From Chitinophaga sp. S165 (GTDB lineage Bacteria > Bacteroidota > Bacteroidia > Chitinophagales > Chitinophagaceae): 64,000 bases of DNA. A program made the position numbers and the translations under genes. Below the pieces are notes generated by a model. The model was not told the DNA's origin, did no database searches, and worked only from the letters and a program-made list of their open reading frames with translations. The first letter of the stretch is position 1, and each line of letters opens with the position of its first letter. The DNA lies in contig NZ_QGTG01000001.1 of NCBI RefSeq assembly GCF_003182155.1, positions 2,104,991 to 2,168,990 on the forward strand, in the 5' to 3' direction. Positions 53,973 to 62,959 of this stretch are shown here, piece after piece.

Positions 53973-55175
53973 TCAACCTTTCAGGATCTCATGGCCCAGC
54001 TTATCGCGTTTGGTCTTGAGATAGAATTCGTTATGTGGATTAGGACGTACTTCGATCGGTACATTTTCCACCACTTCGAGGCCATAACCCTTTAATCCGG
54101 CCCGTTTACGGGGATTATTGGTAATCAGGCGCATTTTGGTAATGTTCAGATGGCGCAGGATCTGTGCTCCTACTCCATAGTCGCGTTCGTCCATTTTGAA
54201 ACCCAGCTCCAGGTTTGCCTGTACGGTATCCCTGCCATCTTCCTGCAGCTTGTAGGCTTTCAGTTTATTCAGCAGACCGATACCACGGCCTTCCTGGTTC
54301 ATGTAGAGGATCAGGCCTTTGCCTTCACGTTCTACCATTTCCATGGCCTTGTGTAACTGCTCACCGCAATCGCAGCGAAGCGAGTGCAGGATATCGCCGG
54401 TTACGCAGGAGGAGTGGATACGAACCAGCACAGGTTCTCCTTTTTCCCATGAGCCTTTTTTCAAGGCCATGTGCAGGTCTCCGGAGTTCAGCTGTTTGAA
54501 AGCCACCAGTTCGAAATCGCCGTATGCGGTAGGCATGTGAACGGTTACCTGTTCTTCGATCAGGGTTTCCTTTTCGAGGCGGTATTCGATCAGGTCTTTT
54601 ATGGAGATGAGCTTCAGGTCGAATTGGTTGGCAATTTCCCGCAGTTCCGGCAGACGGGCCATTGAACCATCTTCATTCATGATCTCGACCAGTACGCCGG
54701 CAGGTTCAAAACCGGCCAGTCTGGCCAGGTCTATCGTTGCTTCTGTGTGGCCGGTACGACGCAGTACGCCGCCGCTTTTTGCCTTTAGGGGAAAGATATG
54801 ACCGGGTTTTCCCAGTTCTTCCGGACGTGTATTGGGATCGATCAGTGCCTGAACCGTTTTGGCGCGGTCATGGGCAGAGATGCCGGTGGTGCAGCCGTGA
54901 CCCAGAAGGTCCACAGACACGGTAAATGGTGTTTGGTGCAGGGCGGTGTTGTCACGCACCATCATCTCCAGTTTCAATTCATCGCAACGTTCTTCTACCA
55001 GTGGTGCACATATTAAACCACGGCCGTAACGGCTCATAAAATTGATGATCTCGGGAGTTACATTCCTCGCTGCTGTGATGAAATCGCCCTCATTTTCTCT
55101 ATCCTCGTCATCTACGACTATTACCAGCTTACCGTTCCTGATATCTTCTATGGCTGATTCTATTGTATCTAGCAT
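53973..55175 (-). CDS. ribBA: Bifunctional riboflavin enzyme RibBA (DHBP synthase / GTP cyclohydrolase II)
   Basis: This 400-aa protein has an N-terminal RibB domain (1-200) with [11 protein letters not shown] and [13 protein letters not shown], which makes 3,4-dihydroxy-2-butanone-4-phosphate from ribulose-5-phosphate. The C-terminal RibA domain (about 205-400) has zinc ligands in [17 protein letters not shown] and the GTP site [10 protein letters not shown], and opens the GTP ring. Both are the first steps of riboflavin synthesis. No FMN riboswitch-like sequence was recognised in the upstream AT-rich 370 bases. Confidence 0.93.
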   Translation of the reverse strand: MLDTIESAIEDIRNGKLVIVVDDEDRENEGDFITAARNVTPEIINFMSRYGRGLICAPLVEERCDELKLEMMVRDNTALHQTPFTVSVDLLGHGCTTGISAHDRAKTVQALIDPNTRPEELGKPGHIFPLKAKSGGVLRRTGHTEATIDLARLAGFEPAGVLVEIMNEDGSMARLPELREIANQFDLKLISIKDLIEYRLEKETLIEEQVTVHMPTAYGDFELVAFKQLNSGDLHMALKKGSWEKGEPVLVRIHSSCVTGDILHSLRCDCGEQLHKAMEMVEREGKGLILYMNQEGRGIGLLNKLKAYKLQEDGRDTVQANLELGFKMDERDYGVGAQILRHLNITKMRLITNNPRKRAGLKGYGLEVVENVPIEVRPNPHNEFYLKTKRDKLGHEILKG

Positions 55176-55544
55176 AGCGCTTTATTAAAGTTGATTTGCA
55201 AAGTTATGGTAAAAATAGCACCCCACCCTCTCCTATCTACTTACTTAAATATCACTGCCCATATATGACATTAAACCATATAAGCATCTGGGTCGATAAG
55301 TATATGGTTTAATACCGTACGCTGCAATATTCTAAGTATTTCAAAGATATTTTATTCGATTTTTTAGAATTTCTGGGGCTAATTCTTGAACAAACTCAAC
55401 GAAATGCCTGTTTAAACTAGTGGCTATCCAAAATAACATCCTCGGAAACTAATATAGTCAATCGCTTAACAATTTGTTAATTTCTAGTTAAAATCTGTAA
55501 AACTTTATTCGCCACCTTTGCGTCATAAATCAAATCGCTCATTT
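55176..55544. other. AT-rich intergenic region, 369 bases
   Basis: It separates the divergent ribBA and Oar-like genes. CACCTTTG at about 55511-55518 is one base away from the -7 consensus and may serve the Oar-like gene. I see no ORF, RNA gene, riboswitch or long repeat here. Confidence 0.6.
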
Positions 55545-58500
55545 ATGGGATTTAAAAGATTACTCTCTACATTCATTGTCCTGTTCATCGCATTTCATTC
55601 CTATGCCCAGGTTACAACCAGTAGCATGGTCGGTAAGATCTCCGGACCAGCGAATGAAGCCCTGCCTGGTGCAACTGTTGTTGTGATCCATGTACCTACC
55701 GGTTCAAAATATGGTACAACTACTGATGTGCAAGGTTACTACAGGATCCCCAACATGAACGTTGGCGGACCGTACAAAGTGACAGCTTCTTATATCGGCT
55801 ATACAGAGTTCAGCCAGGGAGATATTTTCCTTGCGCTTGGCCAGCCATTCAGATTAAACATGAAACTGGGAGAAAAAGCCCAGGATATTAAAGAAGTGCA
55901 GATTGTAGCACAGAGAAGCGGCGGCGTGTTCAACTCCAGCCGTAAAGGTGCGCAAACAGTACTGAACCGTTCACAGATCGAGTCATTGCCTACTGTGGGC
56001 AGGAACCTGACCGACTTCGTACGTTTAACGCCACAGGCGAAACTGACGAAAGACGGTAGCGGTAACCAGACTATCTCCATCGCGGGTACCAGCAACAAGT
56101 ATAATGCTACTTTCGTAGATGGCGCCGTACAGAATGATGTATTCGGTCTGGCAGAAAATGGTACGAACGGTGGGCAGATCGGTATCTCTCCGTTCAGCAT
56201 TGATATCATCGACCAGTTTAACATCAACGTATCTCCATTCGACGTAAAACAGGGTGGTTTTGCCGGTGGCGCTATCAACGCCGTTACCAGAAGCGGTACT
56301 AACGAGGTAGAAGGTTCAGCTTACTATTTCGTACGTAACCAAAGCCTGGCAGGTAAAACACCTAATAAAGATGAGAGCAAGAGAACTAAACTCGCTGATT
56401 TCTCTTCTAAAACCTATGGTGCTCGTTTAGGTGGCCCGATCATTAAGAACAAACTGTTCTACTTCGTTAACGCCGAGTGGCAGAAGGAAAACCGTCCACA
56501 GCCATTTACATATGAAACGTATGCGAACGGTCCGGGCGCTGTTCATGCAACACAGCAGCAGCTGGCTCAACTTGCAGATAAACTGAGAACAGCAGGTTAT
56601 GATCCGGGGGGTTATGAAACTGTTGACAACTCGCTTGATGGCCGCAAGTTTTTCGCAAGACTTGACTGGAATATTAACGAGTCTAACAAATTCACCATCC
56701 GTCACCAATATACACACGGCGAAAGTATCAGCCCAGGCAAATCCAGCGCTACTACCATCACGTTTGCCAACAAGGGTATTCTCTTCCCATCTACCACCAA
56801 CGCTACTACTGCTGAATTGAAAAGCCAGTTCGGCAACAGGGCATCCAACTCCCTGCTGGTAGGTGCGAACTTTGTAAGGGACGACCGTAACATTACCGGC
56901 TCCCCATATACATCCGTATTCATTACTCAGGAGTCCATCAGCTTTGGTACAGAAGAATTCTCTGTTGCCAACCTGTTGAAACAGAACGTGTTCACCCTGA
57001 CTGATAACCTGGAACTGTACAGAGGTAAGCATACAATCTCGCTGGGAACAAGTAATGAGTTCTATAATATGACGAATGTGTTTATTCGTCAGAACTACGG
57101 TTCTTATACTTTTGCAAACCTGGATGATTTCATGAACGATGCATCTCCTGTTCAGTACCAGCGTTCATTCTCTGCTGTAGATAAGACTACCGGAGATAAT
57201 ACAAATGGCGCTGCTAAGTTCAAGGCGCTACAGCTGGGTATCTATGCACAGGACGATTATCAGGTGAACGACCGCTTACGCTTGTCACTGGGTATCCGTG
57301 CCGACCTGCCTATGCTGCTGGAAAATCCTGCTACCAACGCAGACTTTAACAACACTATTTTACCTGCTGTTGTTAGTGCTGGCAACTGGGATATCAAAGG
57401 TGCAAAAACAGGTACAAAACCTGATTCTAAAATACTGTTATCTCCACGTATCGCCTTCAACTGGGATGTGAAAGGAGATCAGACAACCCAGGTACGTGGT
57501 GGCGCCGGTATCTTTACCAGTCGTATTCCATTTGTATGGTTGGGTGGTATGTACAACAACAACGGTGTAACACTGGGTGGTATGACCCTGCGTTACGATC
57601 CGACCAAACCGGAATCTCCGACCAACCAACAGATCGATTTCATTTCCGATCCATTTAACCAGCCTAGCATCACGGTAGCGCCGTCAGGACAGATCGACCT
57701 GTTTGCGAAGGACTTCAAGTTCCCGCAGGTATTCAGGACCAGCCTGGCTGTTGACCAACGTTTACCATGGGGCATGATCGGTACTCTGGAAGGTATCTAC
57801 ACAAAGAACATCAATAACGTGGTTTATTATAACCTGTCATATATTCCTAGCGGCAACCACGTGACCGGCAATGGTAACGATAACCGTCCGATATGGAAGA
57901 ATGTAGGCAGCGGTGTAAGAGGCACATATACAGACATTATGTATGCTGAGAACACCAGCCAGGGTTATGCATATAACATGACAGCACAGTTACAGAAATC
58001 ATTCTATAATGGCTTCAGTGCTGTTGCTTCTTATACCTTTGGCCGTTCTAAATCCATCAATGATGGACAGTCCTCTCAAAACTCATCTCAATGGAGGGTA
58101 GCAAATGTTAGAGGCCGTAACGACGTTGACCTGGGTTACTCTATCTTCGACGTGGGTTCAAGGATCGTAGCATCTGTAACTTATAAAAAAGAGTACCTGA
58201 AACACCTGGCAACAACAGTATCACTGTATTATACCGGACAATCAGGTGACAGATTCTCTTATAGCTACCGTGATCCTTCTGCGAATATCGTTGGTGACTA
58301 CACTACCAGCAGTGACAGAGGCCTCAATCTGATCTATGTGCCTAGAAATGCATCAGATATCAACCTGGTATCTTATACAAGCGGTGGCAATACAGTTACT
58401 CCAGAACAACAGTGGGCGGCATTGGATGCGTTCATTAGTGGCGATAAATACCTGAACAGCCGTAGAGGTCAATATGCTGAAAAGAATGGCACCCGTGTTC

Positions 58501-58838
58501 CGTTCACCAATATCTTCGACCTCCACGTAGCACAGGATATCTTCATCGGACAGAAAAATGGTAAACGTCACACAGTTCAGGTTACCTTCGATATCTTCAA
58601 TCTGGGTAACATGATCAATAACGATTGGGGCCGTATCTATTCTACCCGTACAGGTATGAGCTATAACAACTACACCCTGATCGACTTCGTAGGTTATGCA
58701 GCTGATGGCACTACGCCTCAGTTCAACTTTAAAGCACCTGTTAAGAACGATAACAAGACTGTGGCAACCATCGATGATTTCGGTGTACAGTCAGCACGCT
58801 GGCAGGCGCAGCTTGGCTTCCGCTACACTTTCAAATAA
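55545..58838 (+). CDS. Oar-like TonB-dependent outer-membrane protein
   Basis: The product is 1097 aa from ATG 55545; a TTG at 55518 is unlikely. It has a signal peptide (FHSYA|Q), a CarboxypepD_reg-like domain (about 25-115; GKISGPANEALPGATV), a plug (RNLTDFVRLTPQAK, INAVTRSGTNEVEGS) and a large beta barrel ending in Phe-Lys (LGFRYTFK). Oar-like proteins of Bacteroidota and myxobacteria are involved in adhesion, development or transport of proteins and peptides. It is a single-gene unit with a terminator after it. Confidence 0.87.
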   Translation: MGFKRLLSTFIVLFIAFHSYAQVTTSSMVGKISGPANEALPGATVVVIHVPTGSKYGTTTDVQGYYRIPNMNVGGPYKVTASYIGYTEFSQGDIFLALGQPFRLNMKLGEKAQDIKEVQIVAQRSGGVFNSSRKGAQTVLNRSQIESLPTVGRNLTDFVRLTPQAKLTKDGSGNQTISIAGTSNKYNATFVDGAVQNDVFGLAENGTNGGQIGISPFSIDIIDQFNINVSPFDVKQGGFAGGAINAVTRSGTNEVEGSAYYFVRNQSLAGKTPNKDESKRTKLADFSSKTYGARLGGPIIKNKLFYFVNAEWQKENRPQPFTYETYANGPGAVHATQQQLAQLADKLRTAGYDPGGYETVDNSLDGRKFFARLDWNINESNKFTIRHQYTHGESISPGKSSATTITFANKGILFPSTTNATTAELKSQFGNRASNSLLVGANFVRDDRNITGSPYTSVFITQESISFGTEEFSVANLLKQNVFTLTDNLELYRGKHTISLGTSNEFYNMTNVFIRQNYGSYTFANLDDFMNDASPVQYQRSFSAVDKTTGDNTNGAAKFKALQLGIYAQDDYQVNDRLRLSLGIRADLPMLLENPATNADFNNTILPAVVSAGNWDIKGAKTGTKPDSKILLSPRIAFNWDVKGDQTTQVRGGAGIFTSRIPFVWLGGMYNNNGVTLGGMTLRYDPTKPESPTNQQIDFISDPFNQPSITVAPSGQIDLFAKDFKFPQVFRTSLAVDQRLPWGMIGTLEGIYTKNINNVVYYNLSYIPSGNHVTGNGNDNRPIWKNVGSGVRGTYTDIMYAENTSQGYAYNMTAQLQKSFYNGFSAVASYTFGRSKSINDGQSSQNSSQWRVANVRGRNDVDLGYSIFDVGSRIVASVTYKKEYLKHLATTVSLYYTGQSGDRFSYSYRDPSANIVGDYTTSSDRGLNLIYVPRNASDINLVSYTSGGNTVTPEQQWAALDAFISGDKYLNSRRGQYAEKNGTRVPFTNIFDLHVAQDIFIGQKNGKRHTVQVTFDIFNLGNMINNDWGRIYSTRTGMSYNNYTLIDFVGYAADGTTPQFNFKAPVKNDNKTVATIDDFGVQSARWQAQLGFRYTFK

Positions 58839-58860
58839 TCGAAGCTATTTATAAAGTAAG

Positions 58861-58892
58861 AAGGGCTGGTCATAATGATCAGCCCTTTTTTG
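58861..58892 (+). terminator. Intrinsic terminator after the Oar-like gene
   Basis: Arms 58861-58872 and 58876-58887 pair over 12 positions (one G-U) with a 3-base loop and are followed by a T-run. It isolates the Oar-like gene from the amidoligase cluster. Confidence 0.88.
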
Positions 58893-58966
58893 TTGGCGTC
58901 ATTCACTACTCATTTGTTAAACATCCGTTTATACGGCGTTACACTTTTTTCATTATATTTATAACG

Positions 58967-59674
58967 ATGCAGGAACAACATTACAAATGGCATTCCCCAC
59001 ACCTGGGCCATGAATTTGAAATGCTGGTGTACGGAGATGAGGGATATCCGCTGATACTCTTTCCGACATCTATGGGCCGGCATCATGAACACAGGGACAA
59101 TGGACTGATACAAGCCTTACAATGGTTTACAGACAATCAATTGATCAGGATCTACTGTCCTAACAGTGTGGATACCAACAGCTGGTACAATTCACATATC
59201 TCACCGGCACAAAGAGCCCTCAATCATATCAGGTATGACCGTATGCTTCGCGAGGAAGTACTGGAAAAAGTGACAATGGAAACAGGCGTTCACCGTGTAG
59301 CAGTGGCAGGCTGCAGTTTCGGCGGTTACCATGCCGCTAATTTTGCCTTCCGCTATCCGGAAAGAGTATCCTACCTGTTCAGCCTTAGTGGTGTTTTTGA
59401 TGTTCGCCCAAGACTTAACGGCCATTATGACGACAATGTATATTATCATAATCCGGTGGACTTTATGCCGGATAATCCTCATGAAGCCCTGTGGCGGATG
59501 GGGATCATATTGGGCGTAGCCGAAAAAGACATTACCCGCAGCCAGAATGAAACAATGTCTGGCATCCTTACGAACAAAGGTATTATGCACTGGCTGGACG
59601 TAAGGCCCAACCGGACGCATGACTGGCCTACATGGCTGGAAATGCTTCCCTACTATCTGTCCCTTATCAAATAG
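58967..59674 (+). CDS. Esterase (alpha/beta hydrolase, EstD-like) of the amidoligase cluster
   Basis: The 235-aa alpha/beta hydrolase has its nucleophile Ser117 in AGCSFGGYHA, a conserved start ILFPTSMGRHHEHRDNG and the catalytic His in RTHDWPTWLEMLPYY. It resembles esterase D and related enzymes that process trehalose mycolates or other acyl esters. It is the first of a plus-strand set with ATP-grasp, GCS2 and GATase genes, though a 151-base gap separates it from the second gene. Substrate unknown. Confidence 0.82.
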   Translation: MQEQHYKWHSPHLGHEFEMLVYGDEGYPLILFPTSMGRHHEHRDNGLIQALQWFTDNQLIRIYCPNSVDTNSWYNSHISPAQRALNHIRYDRMLREEVLEKVTMETGVHRVAVAGCSFGGYHAANFAFRYPERVSYLFSLSGVFDVRPRLNGHYDDNVYYHNPVDFMPDNPHEALWRMGIILGVAEKDITRSQNETMSGILTNKGIMHWLDVRPNRTHDWPTWLEMLPYYLSLIK

Positions 59675-59825
59675 GGATATCGACCCCGGTACTCCTGTGT
59701 ATTTCGTAAACGTACAGGACAGCCAACTAGCCCGGGCGGGATGAGAACCGCCGTTGGCGCGAATATTGAGTCTCAAACGCTGCTGTTATAAACGACGGAT
59801 AACCAAACAGTAAAACTCTTTACAG

Positions 59826-60935
59826 ATGAAAAAAATAGGACTTCTCTTCGGCCAGGAAAATGGTTTTCCTCAGGCATTTATTGATCGTGTGAATGAAAAG
59901 CAAATAGATGATATCACTGCAGAAGCTGTATCCATCGATAAGGTGTTACAGGGCGTTCCTTCCGGGTATGCAGTTCTTCTTGACCGCATCTCACAGGATG
60001 TTCCTTTCTACCGCACCTGGCTTAAACAAGCGGCGCTGGACGGCACAGCAGTTATTAATAATCCTTTCTGGTGGAGTGCCGACGATAAGTTCGTCAACAA
60101 TGAACTGGCCCACAGAACAGGCATACAGGTACCTAAAACGGCACTCATCCCCTCCAGGGAACTACCGCTGAACACCAACGACCAGTCATTCAGAAACCTG
60201 GTGTACCCGTTTGACTGGGATGGTATTTTTGAACATATCGGTTTCCCTGCCTACATGAAACCATATAATGGCGGTGGCTGGAAACATGTGTATAAAATAC
60301 ATGACCGTGAGGAGTTCTTTGCACAACATGCCCGTACAGGACAGCTGGTAATGATGCTGCAGGAAGAGATCAAGTACGAATCTTACTACCGCTGTTATTG
60401 CATTGGTGGCCGGTATGTACGGGTGATACCCTATGATCCCTACCAGCCGGAAAATCAGCGTTACCTGGCGGAAGACAATGGCGACAGCTCCTTAATAAAT
60501 GTAGTTGCCGACCAGGTAGCGAGATTGAACCAGTACCTGGGGTATGACTTCAATTCAGTAGAAATTGCCATCCGTAACGGCGTTCCTTATGTGATCGACT
60601 TCTGGAACCCTGCGCCTGAAACCAATGAAAAGGTGATCGGTGCTGAGAACTTCGAGTGGGTAGTTGAAACGGCTGCGACCTATGCTATCCAGCGCGCCCA
60701 GCAACAAACACCGGGTACAGACAATCTTACCTGGGGTAATTTCCTTCAGCATGCTATTCAGGGTCAGCAAACAGCCATTGTTCCCGGCGCCAAAAAGGCC
60801 GCTGCTAAAAAGCCAGCCGCTGTATCGCCCGCTAAAACGCCTAAAGATGCAAAACAGGGAAAAGAACCTGAGGGACACGTGGGAGAAATTCCGGCAAAAA
60901 AAACAGTGGCCAAAAAGACTAAAAAGAAAGAATAA
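59826..60935 (+). CDS. ATP-grasp ligase with Lys/Ala/Pro-rich C-terminal tail
   Basis: The 369-aa protein has an ATP-grasp domain (about 70-290). FPAYMKPYNGGGWKHVYKI is the nucleotide-binding loop; YESYYRCYCIGGRYVRVIPYD and NSVEIAIRNGVPYVIDFWNP are the later strands with metal ligands. Residues about 318-369 form a basic tail of AKKAAAKKPAAV-like repeats resembling histone H1, which could bind nucleic acid or polyanions. ATP-grasp enzymes join a carboxylate to an amine or thiol; the partner substrates are unknown. It precedes the GCS2 gene by 73 bases. Confidence 0.83.
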   Translation: MKKIGLLFGQENGFPQAFIDRVNEKQIDDITAEAVSIDKVLQGVPSGYAVLLDRISQDVPFYRTWLKQAALDGTAVINNPFWWSADDKFVNNELAHRTGIQVPKTALIPSRELPLNTNDQSFRNLVYPFDWDGIFEHIGFPAYMKPYNGGGWKHVYKIHDREEFFAQHARTGQLVMMLQEEIKYESYYRCYCIGGRYVRVIPYDPYQPENQRYLAEDNGDSSLINVVADQVARLNQYLGYDFNSVEIAIRNGVPYVIDFWNPAPETNEKVIGAENFEWVVETAATYAIQRAQQQTPGTDNLTWGNFLQHAIQGQQTAIVPGAKKAAAKKPAAVSPAKTPKDAKQGKEPEGHVGEIPAKKTVAKKTKKKE

Positions 60936-61008
60936 CTTTGGTAGCTTAAATGGCGGATCACTATCCGTGCTCCGCCATTTCGCCATTAGTAATTGATTAT
61001 ACACCACA

Positions 61009-62109
61009 ATGCTCAAGAATTTCACCCTCGGTATTGAAGAGGAATACATGGTCATGGACCCGGTAACCCGTGAACTCAGGTCTCATGAACAAAAGATCGT
61101 AGAACAGGCTCACAGGGTGCTTCGTGACAAAGTAAAAGCAGAGTTCCACCAGGCGGTAGTTGAAGTAGGGACACAGGTATGTGCTAACATTGACGAAGCC
61201 TGTGAAGATGTATCCATGTTGCGCCGCACCATTACCCAGATAGCCGGCGACCTGGGGTTCAGTATCGGTGCTTCCGGCACCCATCCTTTTTCTAACTGGG
61301 AATTACAGCTTATTACGGACCATCCCCGTTATTTCGAGATCGTAACCGAAATGCAGGATGCCGCACGGTCCAATCTTATTTTCGGACTGCATGTACATGT
61401 CGGCATGGAAAACAGGGAGATGGCCCTGCATATTGCCAATTCCGTACGCTATTTCCTGCCGCACGTATTTGCGCTCAGCACCAACTCCCCTTTCTGGGAA
61501 GGCCGTAATACCGGCTTTAAATCTTACCGCACAAAAGTCTTTGATAAATTCCCCCGTACCGGCATTCCCGACTATTTTGCCAGCATAGAGGAATATGATA
61601 AATATATCAAGCTGCTGGTAAAGACCAATTGTATAGACAATGCTAAAAAGGTATGGTGGGACCTGCGGGTGCATCCATACTTCGATACCGTAGAATTCCG
61701 CATCTGCGACGTACCGCTTACAGTAAAAGAGACCTGTACCATTGCGGCACTCTTCCAGGCAGTATGCGCCAAGATCTACAAGTTGCGTATGCAGAACCTG
61801 AACTTCATCATATACAACCGTGCTCTTGTCAATGAGAACAAATGGCGTGCTTCCCGATATGGCATTGACGGAAACCTCATCGATTTCGGTAAGGAAGAAG
61901 AAGTGAATGCCCGCGCGCTCATTGCTGAGCTGCTTGATTTTGTGGATGACGTGGTAGACGATCTGGGCAGCCGCCATTATGTCGATCATACCCGGCACAT
62001 CCTGGATAACGGAACCGGCGCCGATCAGCAGCTACAGGTTTATGCAGATACAAAAGACCTGGTAGCGGTTACGGACTTCATCACCAAACAGTTTTTGAAA
62101 GACTGCTAA
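61009..62109 (+). CDS. Carboxylate-amine ligase, GCS2/YbdK type
   Basis: This 366-aa enzyme has the glutamate-cysteine ligase 2 motifs FTLGIEEEYMVMDP (metal/ATP Glu cluster), ASGTHPFSNW, HVHVGMENREMA and VEFRICDVPLTVKETC. Family members make gamma-glutamylcysteine-like dipeptides by ATP-dependent amide formation. Here it is embedded between an ATP-grasp ligase and a glutamine amidotransferase, so it probably makes part of a peptide-like metabolite. A direct role in glutathione synthesis is not supported by the context. Confidence 0.87.
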   Translation: MLKNFTLGIEEEYMVMDPVTRELRSHEQKIVEQAHRVLRDKVKAEFHQAVVEVGTQVCANIDEACEDVSMLRRTITQIAGDLGFSIGASGTHPFSNWELQLITDHPRYFEIVTEMQDAARSNLIFGLHVHVGMENREMALHIANSVRYFLPHVFALSTNSPFWEGRNTGFKSYRTKVFDKFPRTGIPDYFASIEEYDKYIKLLVKTNCIDNAKKVWWDLRVHPYFDTVEFRICDVPLTVKETCTIAALFQAVCAKIYKLRMQNLNFIIYNRALVNENKWRASRYGIDGNLIDFGKEEEVNARALIAELLDFVDDVVDDLGSRHYVDHTRHILDNGTGADQQLQVYADTKDLVAVTDFITKQFLKDC

Positions 62110-62113
62110 ATTG

Positions 62114-62121
62114 TAACTTTG
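62114..62121 (+). promoter_or_regulatory. -7 promoter element directly before the amidotransferase gene
   Basis: TAACTTTG matches TAnnTTTG perfectly and ends 4 bases before ATG 62126; TTTG lies at 62094-62097. Transcription would start at or almost at the ATG, giving a leaderless or nearly leaderless internal mRNA. Confidence 0.45.
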
Positions 62122-62125
62122 CAGT

Positions 62126-62959
62126 ATGAGACCAACTAAGCAGCACTGGAAAGTAGCCGTTCTGGATATGTATGAACAGGTCCCTAACGAAGGCATGCGC
62201 TGCATCAGAGAGATATTGACCAGCTATGCCAGAATACATGCACTTCAACTTGAATTTCATGAATATGAAGTCAGGGTGCAACAACAGTTGCCGGACCTAT
62301 CCTACGACATCTACATTTCCACCGGTGGGCCTGGTAGTCCGCTGGACAGCGAAGGCAGCGAATGGGAACAACGTTACTTCCGTCTCATGGAAGACATCAG
62401 CGAATGGAACGAAACAGCTATAGATAAAAAGCAGTTGTTACTGATCTGCCATAGTTTTCAGCTAATGTGCCGTTACCTGGGACTAGGCAATGTATGCCGC
62501 CGCAGGTCTCCCGCATTTGGCGTGTTTCCCGTGCATAAAACAACTGCTGGTGAACAGGAACAGGTATTCAGCGAATTGCCCGAGCCTTACTATATCGTAG
62601 ACAGCCGTAACTGGCAGGTGATTGAGCTGGACCATCAGAAGATGGACGCTATCGGCGCACAGGTACTGGCTATTGAAAAAGAACGCCCGCATGTGCCACT
62701 GGAACGTGCTACTATGGCGATCCGCTTCAGCGACTATTGCCTGGGTACCCAGTTCCATCCCGAAGCAGATGCCACAGGAATGCGCATGTACCTGCTGCAA
62801 CAAGAGAAAAAGAACCAGGTCATCACCAACTACGGTGCGGAAAAATATCACAGCATGCTGGAACATCTTTCCGATCCGGACAAGATCATGCTAACGCATG
62901 ACGCATTTATACCGGCTTTCCTCGACAATGCCATTTTTAAACGCCCTTTATTACAATGA
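62126..62959 (+). CDS. Class I glutamine amidotransferase-like protein
   Basis: The 277-aa protein has the GATase1 triad: Cys108 in LLICHSFQLM (C-x-S/G-x-Q), His211 and Glu213 in GTQFHPEADATG. GATase domains release ammonia from glutamine for a synthase partner; the C-terminal 60 residues after the triad are extra. It lies 16 bases after the GCS2 gene and overlaps the next start by ATGA, so the three-gene core is translationally coupled. It could feed ammonia to one of the ligases or hydrolyse a gamma-glutamyl peptide. Confidence 0.83.
   Translation: MRPTKQHWKVAVLDMYEQVPNEGMRCIREILTSYARIHALQLEFHEYEVRVQQQLPDLSYDIYISTGGPGSPLDSEGSEWEQRYFRLMEDISEWNETAIDKKQLLLICHSFQLMCRYLGLGNVCRRRSPAFGVFPVHKTTAGEQEQVFSELPEPYYIVDSRNWQVIELDHQKMDAIGAQVLAIEKERPHVPLERATMAIRFSDYCLGTQFHPEADATGMRMYLLQQEKKNQVITNYGAEKYHSMLEHLSDPDKIMLTHDAFIPAFLDNAIFKRPLLQ

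Noticed and set aside
55176..55544. FMN riboswitch ahead of ribBA
   Set aside because: The conserved RFN element pattern (AGGGGC...; multi-stem with GGTG/CAGTCC-type segments) is not visible; the region is simply AT-rich.
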